Source: JBBDRW01 sp040905265
GTDB lineage: Bacteria > Bacteroidota > Rhodothermia > Balneolales > Balneolaceae
Reading direction: 5' to 3'
NCBI GenBank assembly: GCA_040905265.1
Contig: JBBDRW010000003.1
Coordinates: forward strand, 1-13,723
Length of the DNA: 13,723 bases
Below are positions 7,656-13,723 of the stretch, piece after piece. Each line of letters starts with the position of its first letter. The first letter of the stretch is position 1. Position numbers and translations under genes: made by a program. The notes below the pieces were generated by a model that saw only the letters and a list, made by a program, of their open reading frames with translations, searched no databases and was not told the DNA's origin.

Positions 7656-9590
7656 CTAAAAATGGTATCGCACGAACCCTTCGATGGCTTCATACTCTGC
7701 CAGCCCAAGCAGGTCGTAGAGGCGTGCGGTTCCCTGGGTACGGTCTTCGGAGCGTTGCCAGAATTCACGTTCATCAGCACCGGGGAAGAGGGGATGGTCT
7801 TTCTGGGATTGGTGTTTGAAAATGGCTCTGCGTTTCTGTGCGAGCTCTTTCGGGCTTAACGGGACAGCCATCTCGATATCGTTAATATCCCACTCTTGCC
7901 AGGCTCCTCGGTATAGCCAGACGTAGCAATCCTTCATCCAGGATTCATCTTTGCACCGGTCAATCGCCTCTATCACCGCTTTCAGGCAGACCCGGTGGGT
8001 TCCGTGTGGATCTGACAAGTCTCCGGCCGCATAGATTTGATGGGGTTTGATAGAGCGGATCAGCTCTTCGGTAATGTTGACGTCTTCTTCGGAGATCGGG
8101 TTCTTTTTTACCCGTCCGGTCTCATAAAACGGCATGTCGAGGAAGTGGAGTTGTTCTTCCGGTACTCCGCAGTATCGTGCTGATGCCTTGGCTTCGCCCC
8201 GCCGGATCAACCCCTTGATGATCTGAATGTTGGGGGAGTCGATCTGTCCCGGCTGCTTGTCTCTGAGAAATGTACGGATTTCGCCGAGCAGGTTGTCGGC
8301 CCCGGGATCTGTCATTCCGAATTCGTCAATATATTCTGATACGAAATCTGCAAACCGGAGTGCATCGTCATCAAATACCGCAATATTGCCGGATGTCTGG
8401 TATGCGACATGTACTTCATGTTTGTGCTCCGCAAGGCGGATCAGGGTACCTCCCATGGAAATGACATCGTCATCCGGGTGCGGGCTGAATACGAGGGCAC
8501 GTTTCGGAAACGGTTTGGCCCGTTCCGGCCGGTAGGTGTCATCGGCATCCGGCTTTCCGCCCGGCCAGCCTGTGATGGTATGCTGCAGGTGGTTGAAAAT
8601 CTTCAGATTGATGTTGTATGCCGGCCCCTGTGAGGTGATCAAATCTCCCATGCCGTGTTCGTTGTAATCTTCATCGGTAAGTTTCAGTACCGGTTTCTTC
8701 AGTTTCTTGCAGAGCCAGACGACCGCTTTCCGGATTAATTTCTCATCCCATTCGCAGGTCGAGAGAATCCAGGGTGTGTTTATGCGAGTCAGGTTTGCGG
8801 AGGACGCCTCGTCAAGAACTACATACGTATTAGAGTGATTCTGCAGATAGGTTGCAGGAATACTTTCACGTATCTCACCCTCTACACTCTCACGAATAAT
8901 GGTCGCTTTCCCCTCACCCCAGGCCATCAGGATAATTTTTCGTGCTTCCAGGATCGTCCCGACTCCCATGGTGATGGCCCGTCTGGGTACATACTCTTCA
9001 CCGAAAAAGTCACTGGCTGCATCTTTTCGGGTTACTTTGTCGAGTGTGATCAGCCGGGTACGGGAATCGGGCAGCGAGCCGGGTTCATTAAATCCGATAT
9101 GTCCGGTTCGCCCGATGCCAAGCAGTTGAATATCGAGCCCTCCCGCCTCTTCAATTTTTTGCTCATACTCCAGGCAATACTCCTGAACATCCTTTACCGG
9201 CAGTGTACCATCCGGGATGTGAATCTGGCTGTCCGGAATGTCCAGGCCGTCAAAGAGGTGCTCGTTCATAAAACGGACATAGCTCTGCTGGGCGTTCGGA
9301 TCTATCGGGAAGTACTCATCCAGATTAAATGTAATTACATTTTTAAAGCTTACTCCCTCTTCCTTGTGAATCCGGACCAGTTCTTCATATACCCGGATCG
9401 GAGTCGAGCCAGTGGCGAGGCCAAGCACAGTATGCCTGTTTTCATTGTTCCGTTCCTTTACCAGCAATGCGATTTCATTGGCAATGGTTTTTGAAGCGGT
9501 TTCAGAGTTTTCAAAAATCAGTGTGGGAATCTGCTCATAATAGAGCAGACGTTTGTTCGATGCATCAAAATGGTTCCTGAGGTCCTTCAT
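7656..9590 (-). CDS. nagB: Glucosamine-6-phosphate deaminase fused to a PIG-L/LmbE deacetylase domain
   Basis: A 644-residue cytosolic fusion. Residues about 20-280 are NagB, which turns glucosamine-6-phosphate into fructose-6-phosphate and ammonia: phosphate loop GLATGSTPI (57-65), FNLDEYF with the proton-shuttle Asp91, and GIGRTGHIGFNEPGS (158-172) with His164 and Glu169. The residue before Gly163 is Thr162, where E. coli NagB has a catalytic-site Asp (Asp141). Residues about 365-600 are a zinc-dependent PIG-L/LmbE N-deacetylase: FSPHPDDDVISMGGT (368-382) supplies His371, Asp373 and Asp374, and SDPHGTHR (526-533) a further His. E. coli NagB alone is about 266 residues; the long form is familiar from Bacteroidota. 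Deacetylation and deamination of an acetylated amino-sugar phosphate in one chain is inferred. No obvious promoter is seen in the 126 nt upstream. Confidence 0.93.
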   Translation of the reverse strand: MKDLRNHFDASNKRLLYYEQIPTLIFENSETASKTIANEIALLVKERNNENRHTVLGLATGSTPIRVYEELVRIHKEEGVSFKNVITFNLDEYFPIDPNAQQSYVRFMNEHLFDGLDIPDSQIHIPDGTLPVKDVQEYCLEYEQKIEEAGGLDIQLLGIGRTGHIGFNEPGSLPDSRTRLITLDKVTRKDAASDFFGEEYVPRRAITMGVGTILEARKIILMAWGEGKATIIRESVEGEIRESIPATYLQNHSNTYVVLDEASSANLTRINTPWILSTCEWDEKLIRKAVVWLCKKLKKPVLKLTDEDYNEHGMGDLITSQGPAYNINLKIFNHLQHTITGWPGGKPDADDTYRPERAKPFPKRALVFSPHPDDDVISMGGTLIRLAEHKHEVHVAYQTSGNIAVFDDDALRFADFVSEYIDEFGMTDPGADNLLGEIRTFLRDKQPGQIDSPNIQIIKGLIRRGEAKASARYCGVPEEQLHFLDMPFYETGRVKKNPISEEDVNITEELIRSIKPHQIYAAGDLSDPHGTHRVCLKAVIEAIDRCKDESWMKDCYVWLYRGAWQEWDINDIEMAVPLSPKELAQKRRAIFKHQSQKDHPLFPGADEREFWQRSEDRTQGTARLYDLLGLAEYEAIEGFVRYHF

Positions 9591-9693
9591 ATAGTGTTTT
9601 GTATCCTCGTTGTGGGTTTGTTCTAATGGTTTGGGAATAGGGGTATTATGGCAGTGTTCGGGGTATGGGTGTGGAGAGTGTGCCGATTACCGG

Positions 9694-9710
9694 TTTCGGA
9701 TTTTCCGAAA
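9694..9710 (-). terminator. Stem-loop just after the GH16 gene
   Basis: TTTCGGA (9694-9700) pairs perfectly with TCCGAAA (9704-9710) around a three-base loop, six bases beyond the GH16 stop codon (complement 9717-9719) in transcription direction. There is no T tract after it on the minus strand, so it may mark the 3' end of the crotonase-GH16 transcript or protect it, and need not be an intrinsic terminator. The rest of the 126 nt gap to nagB (9591-9716) is poor in features: a C/A-rich run on the minus strand and no TAnnTTTG box. Confidence 0.4.
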
Positions 9711-9716
9711 GTCGAA

Positions 9717-10556
9717 TTATATCGCCGCATCTACAAATTCATACACCCGAATGTAATCGATCTCATATCGGCTTGGAAATTCCGTTCCGGAGGGATCGCC
9801 ACCGTTATTACCGCCTATGGCCAGGTTGACGATCATATAGTGTGGTTGATGAAACGGGTTGGTCCCGTCCGGATTGATGGTTTCTGAAAGGTCGATTTCA
9901 TTGAGCAGAAGGTCGTCCACATAAATCCGAATCTGCTCTTCGGTCCAGTCCATTCGCCAGATATGGTATTCGTCCGCCCACCCCTCTTCAAAATTGGAGA
10001 CCGGGTATCGCGAGTCGTCCCAGTTTGCGACCCACTGCTCTTCGGTGCCCCAGGCAGCATTTGCAAGCAGGTCGCCATCGTAATACTCCATGATGTCGAT
10101 TTCGCCGTTTCGAGGCCATTGGCCATCGATGCCGAGCATCCAGAAGGCCGGCCACAGGCCTTCCCGGGTATCGATCTTTGCTCTCATTTCAAACCGGCCA
10201 TATTGCCAGCTCTGTTTGCCTCTGGTTCGCATGCTGGTAGAGGTATACTCTGCAAATTCCCGGCTGGATCTCCAGCTGTCACTATCCGGGTTATAATTCG
10301 GATTTTCGATCTGTTCCCGGCGCCCTTCAATGATGAGTTTTCCATCTTCCACCCAGGCGTTGTCCGGCTGGTACCACTGATGCTCATTGTTTCGAACAAA
10401 GCCCTGTTCATAGTCCCAGTTATCGGGATTTGGCATGCCGCTAATCTCAAATTCATCAGCCCAGACAAGGTTTAGTTCAGGTTCGTTGTCTGTTGTAGTA
10501 CACTGCAGAAAAAGCAGGAAGCCGATAGCTGGGAGGAGGTGCAAAAAGCTCTTCAT
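9717..10556 (-). CDS. Glycoside hydrolase family 16 protein, probable lipoprotein
   Basis: A 279-residue GH16 enzyme, a family that cuts beta-1,3/1,4-glucans or galactans with retention. The catalytic ExDxxE motif is in NGEIDIMEYYDG, giving Glu152 as nucleophile, Asp154, and Glu157 as acid/base. Supporting family blocks are WADEFEISG (32-40), YGRFEMRAKI (119-128), GLWPAFWMLG (133-142), HIWRMDW (198-204) and the closing MIVNLAIGGNNGG and IDYIRVYEF. The N-terminus is hydrophobic and ends at Cys19 (FLQC), followed by a polar, acidic tether. That looks like a lipoprotein signal, though Gln before Cys and Phe at -3 depart from the standard lipobox. The motif is laminarinase-like, but the exact glycan cannot be fixed. 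It starts 11 nt after the crotonase stop, so the two are probably cotranscribed. No SusC/D genes are near. Confidence 0.93.
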   Translation of the reverse strand: MKSFLHLLPAIGFLLFLQCTTTDNEPELNLVWADEFEISGMPNPDNWDYEQGFVRNNEHQWYQPDNAWVEDGKLIIEGRREQIENPNYNPDSDSWRSSREFAEYTSTSMRTRGKQSWQYGRFEMRAKIDTREGLWPAFWMLGIDGQWPRNGEIDIMEYYDGDLLANAAWGTEEQWVANWDDSRYPVSNFEEGWADEYHIWRMDWTEEQIRIYVDDLLLNEIDLSETINPDGTNPFHQPHYMIVNLAIGGNNGGDPSGTEFPSRYEIDYIRVYEFVDAAI

Positions 10557-10567
10557 TATGATAGAGG

Positions 10568-11335
10568 TTAGTTGGAGGTATTCTTCAGGTCGCGGATCAG
10601 GTTTTGGGTAAACTCGGAGGTGGCAAATTTGCCGCTCATCTCTGCACGCTGTTCAAGGGTTGACTTCCAGTGCCCCGTGCTCTGCCACATCAAATTTCGA
10701 AGCTCGGCCATGACGTCCGGATTGGATTTCGACAGGTCGGCTGCAAGCGTTTCCAGAGCTGTGTCGAGTTTCTCTATGGAGTCAAACACCTGGCTGTAGA
10801 GGTTGTTCGTAACAGCCCAATCGGCATCGTACCAATGTTTAGCATCTATGGAGAGTGCTGAAAAAGCTGTCATGGACATTTTGTTCCGAAGCGCCGGCGC
10901 AATGACGAACGGCCCGATTCCGAGCGAGAGTTCACTCAACCGGACCGATGCCGAACGGTGTGCAAAAATATAGTCGGATGCAGCGACCAGCCCGGTTCCG
11001 CCTCCGACAACTCTCCCGTGTACCCTGGCGAGGATGAACCTGGGAGAGTTTCTCATCGCATTGAGAACCCGTGCAAACCCCATAAAATACTCTTTACCCT
11101 CTGCAAGGCTGGAGATCTTCGACATCTCATCAAACGATGCCCCACCGCAAAATGCGCCTTCTCCACGGCTTTTCAGGATGATAACACGTGCGTCCGGATG
11201 GTTACCTGCCTCACGGATTGCATCAGCGAGCTCCTTCAGTAGAGTTCCCGGCAGTGAGTTTGCTTTCGGGTGATAGAATTCAACCGTCGCAACTCCCTCC
11301 TCTATAGTCAGCGTGATGGATCCTTTGTCGGGCAT
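10568..11335 (-). CDS. Enoyl-CoA hydratase/isomerase (crotonase) family protein
   Basis: A 255-residue crotonase fold that handles acyl-CoA thioesters. The oxyanion-hole elements are AFCGGASFDEM (61-71) and HGRVVGGGTGLVAASDY (106-122). Of the two catalytic glutamates in standard enoyl-CoA hydratase, the second is present (Glu135 in LSELSLGIGP), but the first is replaced by Gly115 in GGGTGLVA. The pattern, including GPFVIAPAL after the Glu, resembles methylglutaconyl-CoA hydratase-like proteins of leucine breakdown as I remember them, more than fatty-acid beta-oxidation hydratases; that assignment is tentative. Length is typical. It is followed after 11 nt by the GH16 gene, an odd pair for an operon. 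In the 105 nt upstream I see no consensus promoter. Confidence 0.9.
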   Translation of the reverse strand: MPDKGSITLTIEEGVATVEFYHPKANSLPGTLLKELADAIREAGNHPDARVIILKSRGEGAFCGGASFDEMSKISSLAEGKEYFMGFARVLNAMRNSPRFILARVHGRVVGGGTGLVAASDYIFAHRSASVRLSELSLGIGPFVIAPALRNKMSMTAFSALSIDAKHWYDADWAVTNNLYSQVFDSIEKLDTALETLAADLSKSNPDVMAELRNLMWQSTGHWKSTLEQRAEMSGKFATSEFTQNLIRDLKNTSN

Positions 11336-11440
11336 CTTGATGGATTCGGTTGGCCAGATTCGAACAGAGGGCGTCAGGCTGGCGCTGGTTGTTGAATGCG
11401 CAAGGCCTGTCTCATTCCTTCTGTCGTCGGGGGTGACAGT

Positions 11441-11983
11441 TTAACTGGAAAAAAGTTTGTATCCGACGTTGGCTAACCGTTCCCCGGTTTCATTATACGC
11501 CTCTTTATCCTCCGGTGCCCAGGTGCCGAGTCCGTCTACATAGCGGTTGAACATGCAGAATGCCGCCGCAATCAATACGGTGTCATGAATTTCAAGATCT
11601 GTTGCCCCTTCGGATCTCGCATCTTCGATATCGCTCTCTTCTACCCGGTTACCCTGAACCTGTACTTTTTTTGCAATTCGCAAAAGTGCACGCAACTTGG
11701 ATGATATTTCCGTCTTTTCAAACCCTTTCTTGATATCATCAATCAGTTCAAGATCCCCGTCCAGATGGTGGGCTGCCGCCGCACCATGGGACGTGTGGCA
11801 GAAGTGACACTCATTTTGCCAGGAGACGTAGGAAGCGATCATCTCGCGTTCAGCGGAAGTTAGAGTGGATGGCCCTCTGAGCAGGGTTTCAGCAAGTTCG
11901 TTGAGAGGTTTTGCGGTTTCGGGCCGGAAATGCATTAACCCTACGATGCCCGGGAATTTGTTACCGATATCAATGTAAGCCAT
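11441..11983 (-). CDS. Carboxymuconolactone decarboxylase / peroxidase-related family protein
   Basis: An AhpD-like all-helical protein of 180 residues when started at the ATG with complement 11981-11983. A longer open frame exists 99 nt upstream, but the family typically begins MAYI-IG and the extension looks non-coding. The redox motif is ECHFCHTSHGAAAAHH, with Cys59, Cys62 and His66, as in alkylhydroperoxidase AhpD and the uncharacterised peroxidase-related group. FRPETAKPLNELAETLLRG (19-37) and AAAFCMFNRYVDGLGTW (139-155) are also typical of that group. Likely role: thiol-based reduction of peroxides or a related redox job in the cytosol; the true substrate is unknown. It stands between lat (108 nt gap) and the crotonase gene (105 nt gap), so it may be its own unit. 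Confidence 0.87.
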   Translation of the reverse strand: MAYIDIGNKFPGIVGLMHFRPETAKPLNELAETLLRGPSTLTSAEREMIASYVSWQNECHFCHTSHGAAAAHHLDGDLELIDDIKKGFEKTEISSKLRALLRIAKKVQVQGNRVEESDIEDARSEGATDLEIHDTVLIAAAFCMFNRYVDGLGTWAPEDKEAYNETGERLANVGYKLFSS

Positions 11984-12024
11984 GAAAGGAGAGAGTTGAT
12001 TTGGATTCCGATTGGACAGAACCC

Positions 12025-12032
12025 GAAATGTA
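12025..12032 (-). promoter_or_regulatory. Weak -7-like box upstream of the CMD-family gene
   Basis: The minus strand reads TACATTTC here, one base off the TAnnTTTG consensus, about 42 nt before the CMD start. No good TTTG lies 19 nt upstream of it, although a T-rich patch (complement of 12046-12050) is near. A five-pair stem, AAGTC/GACTT (12061-12065 and 12071-12075), lies between this box and the lat stop. Both are suggestive only. Confidence 0.25.
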
Positions 12033-12091
12033 TTAAAAATCAACGTAAAAAGTGAATGATAAGTCCGACAGACTTCTCTCATTCAGGGTCT

Positions 12092-13453
12092 CTATCGGCC
12101 ATTCGTTTTCGACATCTTGCGGCCCAGGACTGTTCGTACGCTTTTGTCCAGGGTTTCAATTCCGGTTTTGATCTCCTCCCGCTGAATGGTGAGGGGCGGG
12201 CGGAAACGAATCGTCCGGGTACCGCATCCCATGATGATCAGGCCATTTCGAAGGCACTCTTTGACGGCCCGGTCACGTGTCTCTCTGTCAGGAAGGTCCA
12301 GAGCACAAAACAGGCCCCGGCCGCGTGGATTGGAAACCGGTTCCAGTTCATTGCTGAGCCCCCGGATCAGTTCCTGCAAGTATTCGCCGGTTTCAGCAGC
12401 GTGGTGTACCAGATGATCCTCTTCGATGATCTCCAGTATTCGCTGGAAGCGGACCATGTCTACCAGGCTGCCTCCCCATGTCGAATTGATCCTGGAGTGC
12501 GAATGGAAACAGTTTTCGGGTATTTCATCAACCCGTTCACCGACCAGTATCCCGCAAACCTGTGCTTTCTTTCCGAATGCGATAATGTCCGGACGTACAA
12601 GTTGTTCATGGCACCAAAAGGTACCGGTGAGGCCGACTCCGGTCTGAACTTCATCATAGATCAGCAGGGCATCATGATCATCTGCCAGTTTTCTGAGCGC
12701 TTTGTGAAACTCTTTCCGAAAATGATTGTCCCCGCCTTCTCCCTGGATCGGCTCAAGCAGAATACAGGCAATGTCGTCTTTATACATTTCAAAATAGCGC
12801 TGAGCCTGCGCAAGGGCTTTTCGCTCCAGCCTTTGAACATCAGCAATCGATTCTTTGGTTTCCGGATATCTCATGGACGGGTTCAGAATGCGCGGCCAGT
12901 CGAATTTTGGGAAGTATTTCGTTTTGGAGGGGTCTGTGTTGGTCAGTGAAAGGGTGTATCCGCTTCGGCCATGAAATGCCTGTTCCAGATGCAGCACTTT
13001 GTGCCCTTTCTCTTCCCTGTATCCTTTTTCAAAATTCTTTCGGACTTTCCAGTCGAAGGCTACCTTGAGTGCATTCTCTACAGCAAGGGTTCCCCCCGAG
13101 ATCAGAAAGAGATGCTTAAAATAATCAGGTATCCCGATATCGGAAAAGAACTCCACAAACTCCGCCATTTCACGGGTGTAGATGTCCGAGTTGGAAGGTT
13201 TATTGATCGCTATCCGTCCCAGTTTCTCGATGAAATCTGGATCGCCGGCCAGCCTGTCATGGTTCATCCCGAGCGGGTTGGAGGCGAAGAAAGTGAAAAA
13301 GTCGAGGTAGTCCCGCCCGGTTTTGGCATCGTGCAGGTAGGCCCCTTTGCTTTTCTCGAGATCCAGTACCAGCTCATAGCCATCGGCCTGCATGATTTTT
13401 TTCAGGGTAGCGTGTACGTCGTTTGCTGCGATGGAAGGGTTGAGTTGGGTCAT
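12092..13453 (-). CDS. lat: L-lysine 6-transaminase (lysine epsilon-aminotransferase)
   Basis: A 453-residue class III PLP-dependent aminotransferase. It moves the epsilon-amino group of lysine to 2-oxoglutarate, giving 2-aminoadipate 6-semialdehyde, which cyclises to piperideine-6-carboxylate. The sequence follows the Lat pattern closely: YLDFFTFFASNPLGMNH (49-65), INKPSNSDIYT (83-93), SGGTLAVENALKVAFDWK (119-136), AFHGRSGYTLSLTNT (159-173), FPKFDWPRI, EPIQGEGGD (234-242), YDEVQTG with the PLP-nitrogen Asp267, FGKKAQVCG (293-301) with the Schiff-base lysine (Lys295, or the adjacent Lys296), and RINSTWGG (321-328). Length equals known Lat enzymes (about 450). The usual next enzyme, a semialdehyde dehydrogenase, is not in the window, so the fate of the product (aminoadipate, or another lysine-derived compound) is open. 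It is divergent from the initiator tRNA. Confidence 0.94.
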   Translation of the reverse strand: MTQLNPSIAANDVHATLKKIMQADGYELVLDLEKSKGAYLHDAKTGRDYLDFFTFFASNPLGMNHDRLAGDPDFIEKLGRIAINKPSNSDIYTREMAEFVEFFSDIGIPDYFKHLFLISGGTLAVENALKVAFDWKVRKNFEKGYREEKGHKVLHLEQAFHGRSGYTLSLTNTDPSKTKYFPKFDWPRILNPSMRYPETKESIADVQRLERKALAQAQRYFEMYKDDIACILLEPIQGEGGDNHFRKEFHKALRKLADDHDALLIYDEVQTGVGLTGTFWCHEQLVRPDIIAFGKKAQVCGILVGERVDEIPENCFHSHSRINSTWGGSLVDMVRFQRILEIIEEDHLVHHAAETGEYLQELIRGLSNELEPVSNPRGRGLFCALDLPDRETRDRAVKECLRNGLIIMGCGTRTIRFRPPLTIQREEIKTGIETLDKSVRTVLGRKMSKTNGR

Positions 13454-13564
13454 TCAGCTCGTATAGTGAAGATTGATCATTTTTGTGATACCTGATAGGG
13501 TCAACATATACTCATCGTAACGAAATGTCCAGACCTATCGTTTGATCGGGGGCGTTTTACGAAG

Positions 13565-13588
13565 GATCTTTTCTAGTCAATAAAGATC
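13565..13588. promoter_or_regulatory. Inverted repeat between lat and the initiator tRNA gene
   Basis: GATCTTT (13565-13571) and AAAGATC (13582-13588) form a perfect 7 bp inverted repeat with a 10 nt spacer. It lies 112 nt upstream of the lat start and 85 nt upstream of the tRNA. No T tract follows on either strand, so an operator for lat is the more natural reading, but no regulator is known here. The rest of this 219 nt gap (13454-13672) shows no exact TAnnTTTG box for lat. Confidence 0.35.
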
Positions 13589-13631
13589 GTTCATTTGTGT
13601 GAAACACCCCTTTTTCATTCTGAAATATTAT

Positions 13632-13663
13632 TTGACAACGGACGCCGGCAATTCGTATATTTA
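13632..13663 (+). promoter_or_regulatory. Promoter of the initiator tRNA gene
   Basis: TTGACA at 13632-13637 matches the -35 consensus. After an 18 nt spacer comes TATATT at 13656-13661; read as TATATTTA (13656-13663) it is one base off the Bacteroidota -7 box TAnnTTTG, and the upstream element also reads TTTG from 13631. The tRNA begins 9 nt later, leaving a very short leader. The element fits both promoter models, as expected for a strong stable-RNA promoter. Confidence 0.65.
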
Positions 13664-13672
13664 AAGTCTCAT

Positions 13673-13723
<51 letters not shown>

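Noticed and set aside
7625..7780. Upstream extension of the amidohydrolase to 7780
   Set aside because: It would overlap the end of the NagB/PIG-L gene by over 120 nt and place 52 low-quality residues before an obvious signal peptide.
8835..9494. Long + strand open frame opposite nagB
   Set aside because: Antisense to the conserved NagB domain and without family motifs, so treated as non-coding.
11355..11375. tRNA-like T-loop word TTCGAAC in the gap between the CMD and crotonase genes
   Set aside because: The flanking bases do not form a five-pair T stem on either strand and no acceptor, D or anticodon arm can be placed nearby. Chance match.
11421..11439. CTGTC/GACAG stem after the CMD-family stop as a terminator
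   Set aside because: Only five pairs with a nine-base loop and no T tract on the transcribed strand. Too weak to list.
12056..12949. Long + strand open frame opposite lat
   Set aside because: It lies antisense to a gene with complete Lat motifs, has no recognisable domain and no promoter. It is a shadow of the coding strand.
4421..13453. Whole minus-strand block as one new multi-gene system
   Set aside because: Gaps of 105-126 nt, a stem-loop between units and unrelated functions argue for several ordinary transcription units. No transporter, regulator or repeated architecture ties them together.

Overview
This 13.7 kb window looks like chromosomal DNA of a Bacteroidota-related bacterium, most likely from the Balneolota/Rhodothermota side. 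Three things point there. Almost no start codon has an AGGAGG-like ribosome site. The one clear divergent promoter region carries a TAnnTTTG-type -7 box instead of a standard sigma-70 -10. The long NagB protein fused to a PIG-L/LmbE deacetylase domain is a form I associate with Bacteroidota. The placement is an inference from gene style, not a phylogeny. I see no transposase, phage gene, CRISPR array, toxin-antitoxin pair or rRNA, and the longest stretch without a gene is about 220 bp.

Layout. On the left is the 3' end of purL (+ strand), with no glutaminase domain, so a small-type PurL. It converges on a minus-strand pair: a glycine-rich secreted or membrane protein of unknown function (956-1621) and a short-chain dehydrogenase (1742-2449). 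A 90 bp divergent region holding a perfect 14 bp palindrome separates the dehydrogenase from a + strand orphan sensor histidine kinase (2540-4396). The kinase has two membrane segments, HAMP, PAS and a HisKA_2-type core.

Everything from 4421 to 13453 is on the minus strand. In transcription order it is: lysine 6-aminotransferase (lat); a small CxxC carboxymuconolactone-decarboxylase/peroxidase-related protein; a crotonase-family protein and a GH16 glycan hydrolase 11 nt apart; then a NagB-PIG-L fusion and, 31 nt later, a secreted TolB-propeller/amidohydrolase protein. Gaps of 105-126 nt split these into probable transcription units: lat alone, CMD alone, crotonase-GH16, and NagB/PIG-L-amidohydrolase. 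At the right edge an initiator tRNA-Met gene is cut by the window end and diverges from lat, with a recognisable promoter.

How the genes fit together. The GH16 lipoprotein, the NagB-PIG-L enzyme and the exported amidohydrolase suggest breakdown of external glycans and use of amino sugars, but there is no SusC/SusD pair or transporter, so this is not a full polysaccharide utilisation locus. PurL, lat and the initiator tRNA are metabolic or housekeeping genes with no evident link to their neighbours. I found no convincing undescribed multi-gene system. The best leads are smaller: unusual metal-site residues in the amidohydrolase, a self-contained deacetylase-deaminase fusion, an internally duplicated glycine-zipper protein, a 15 bp in-frame duplication, and the palindromic divergent promoter.
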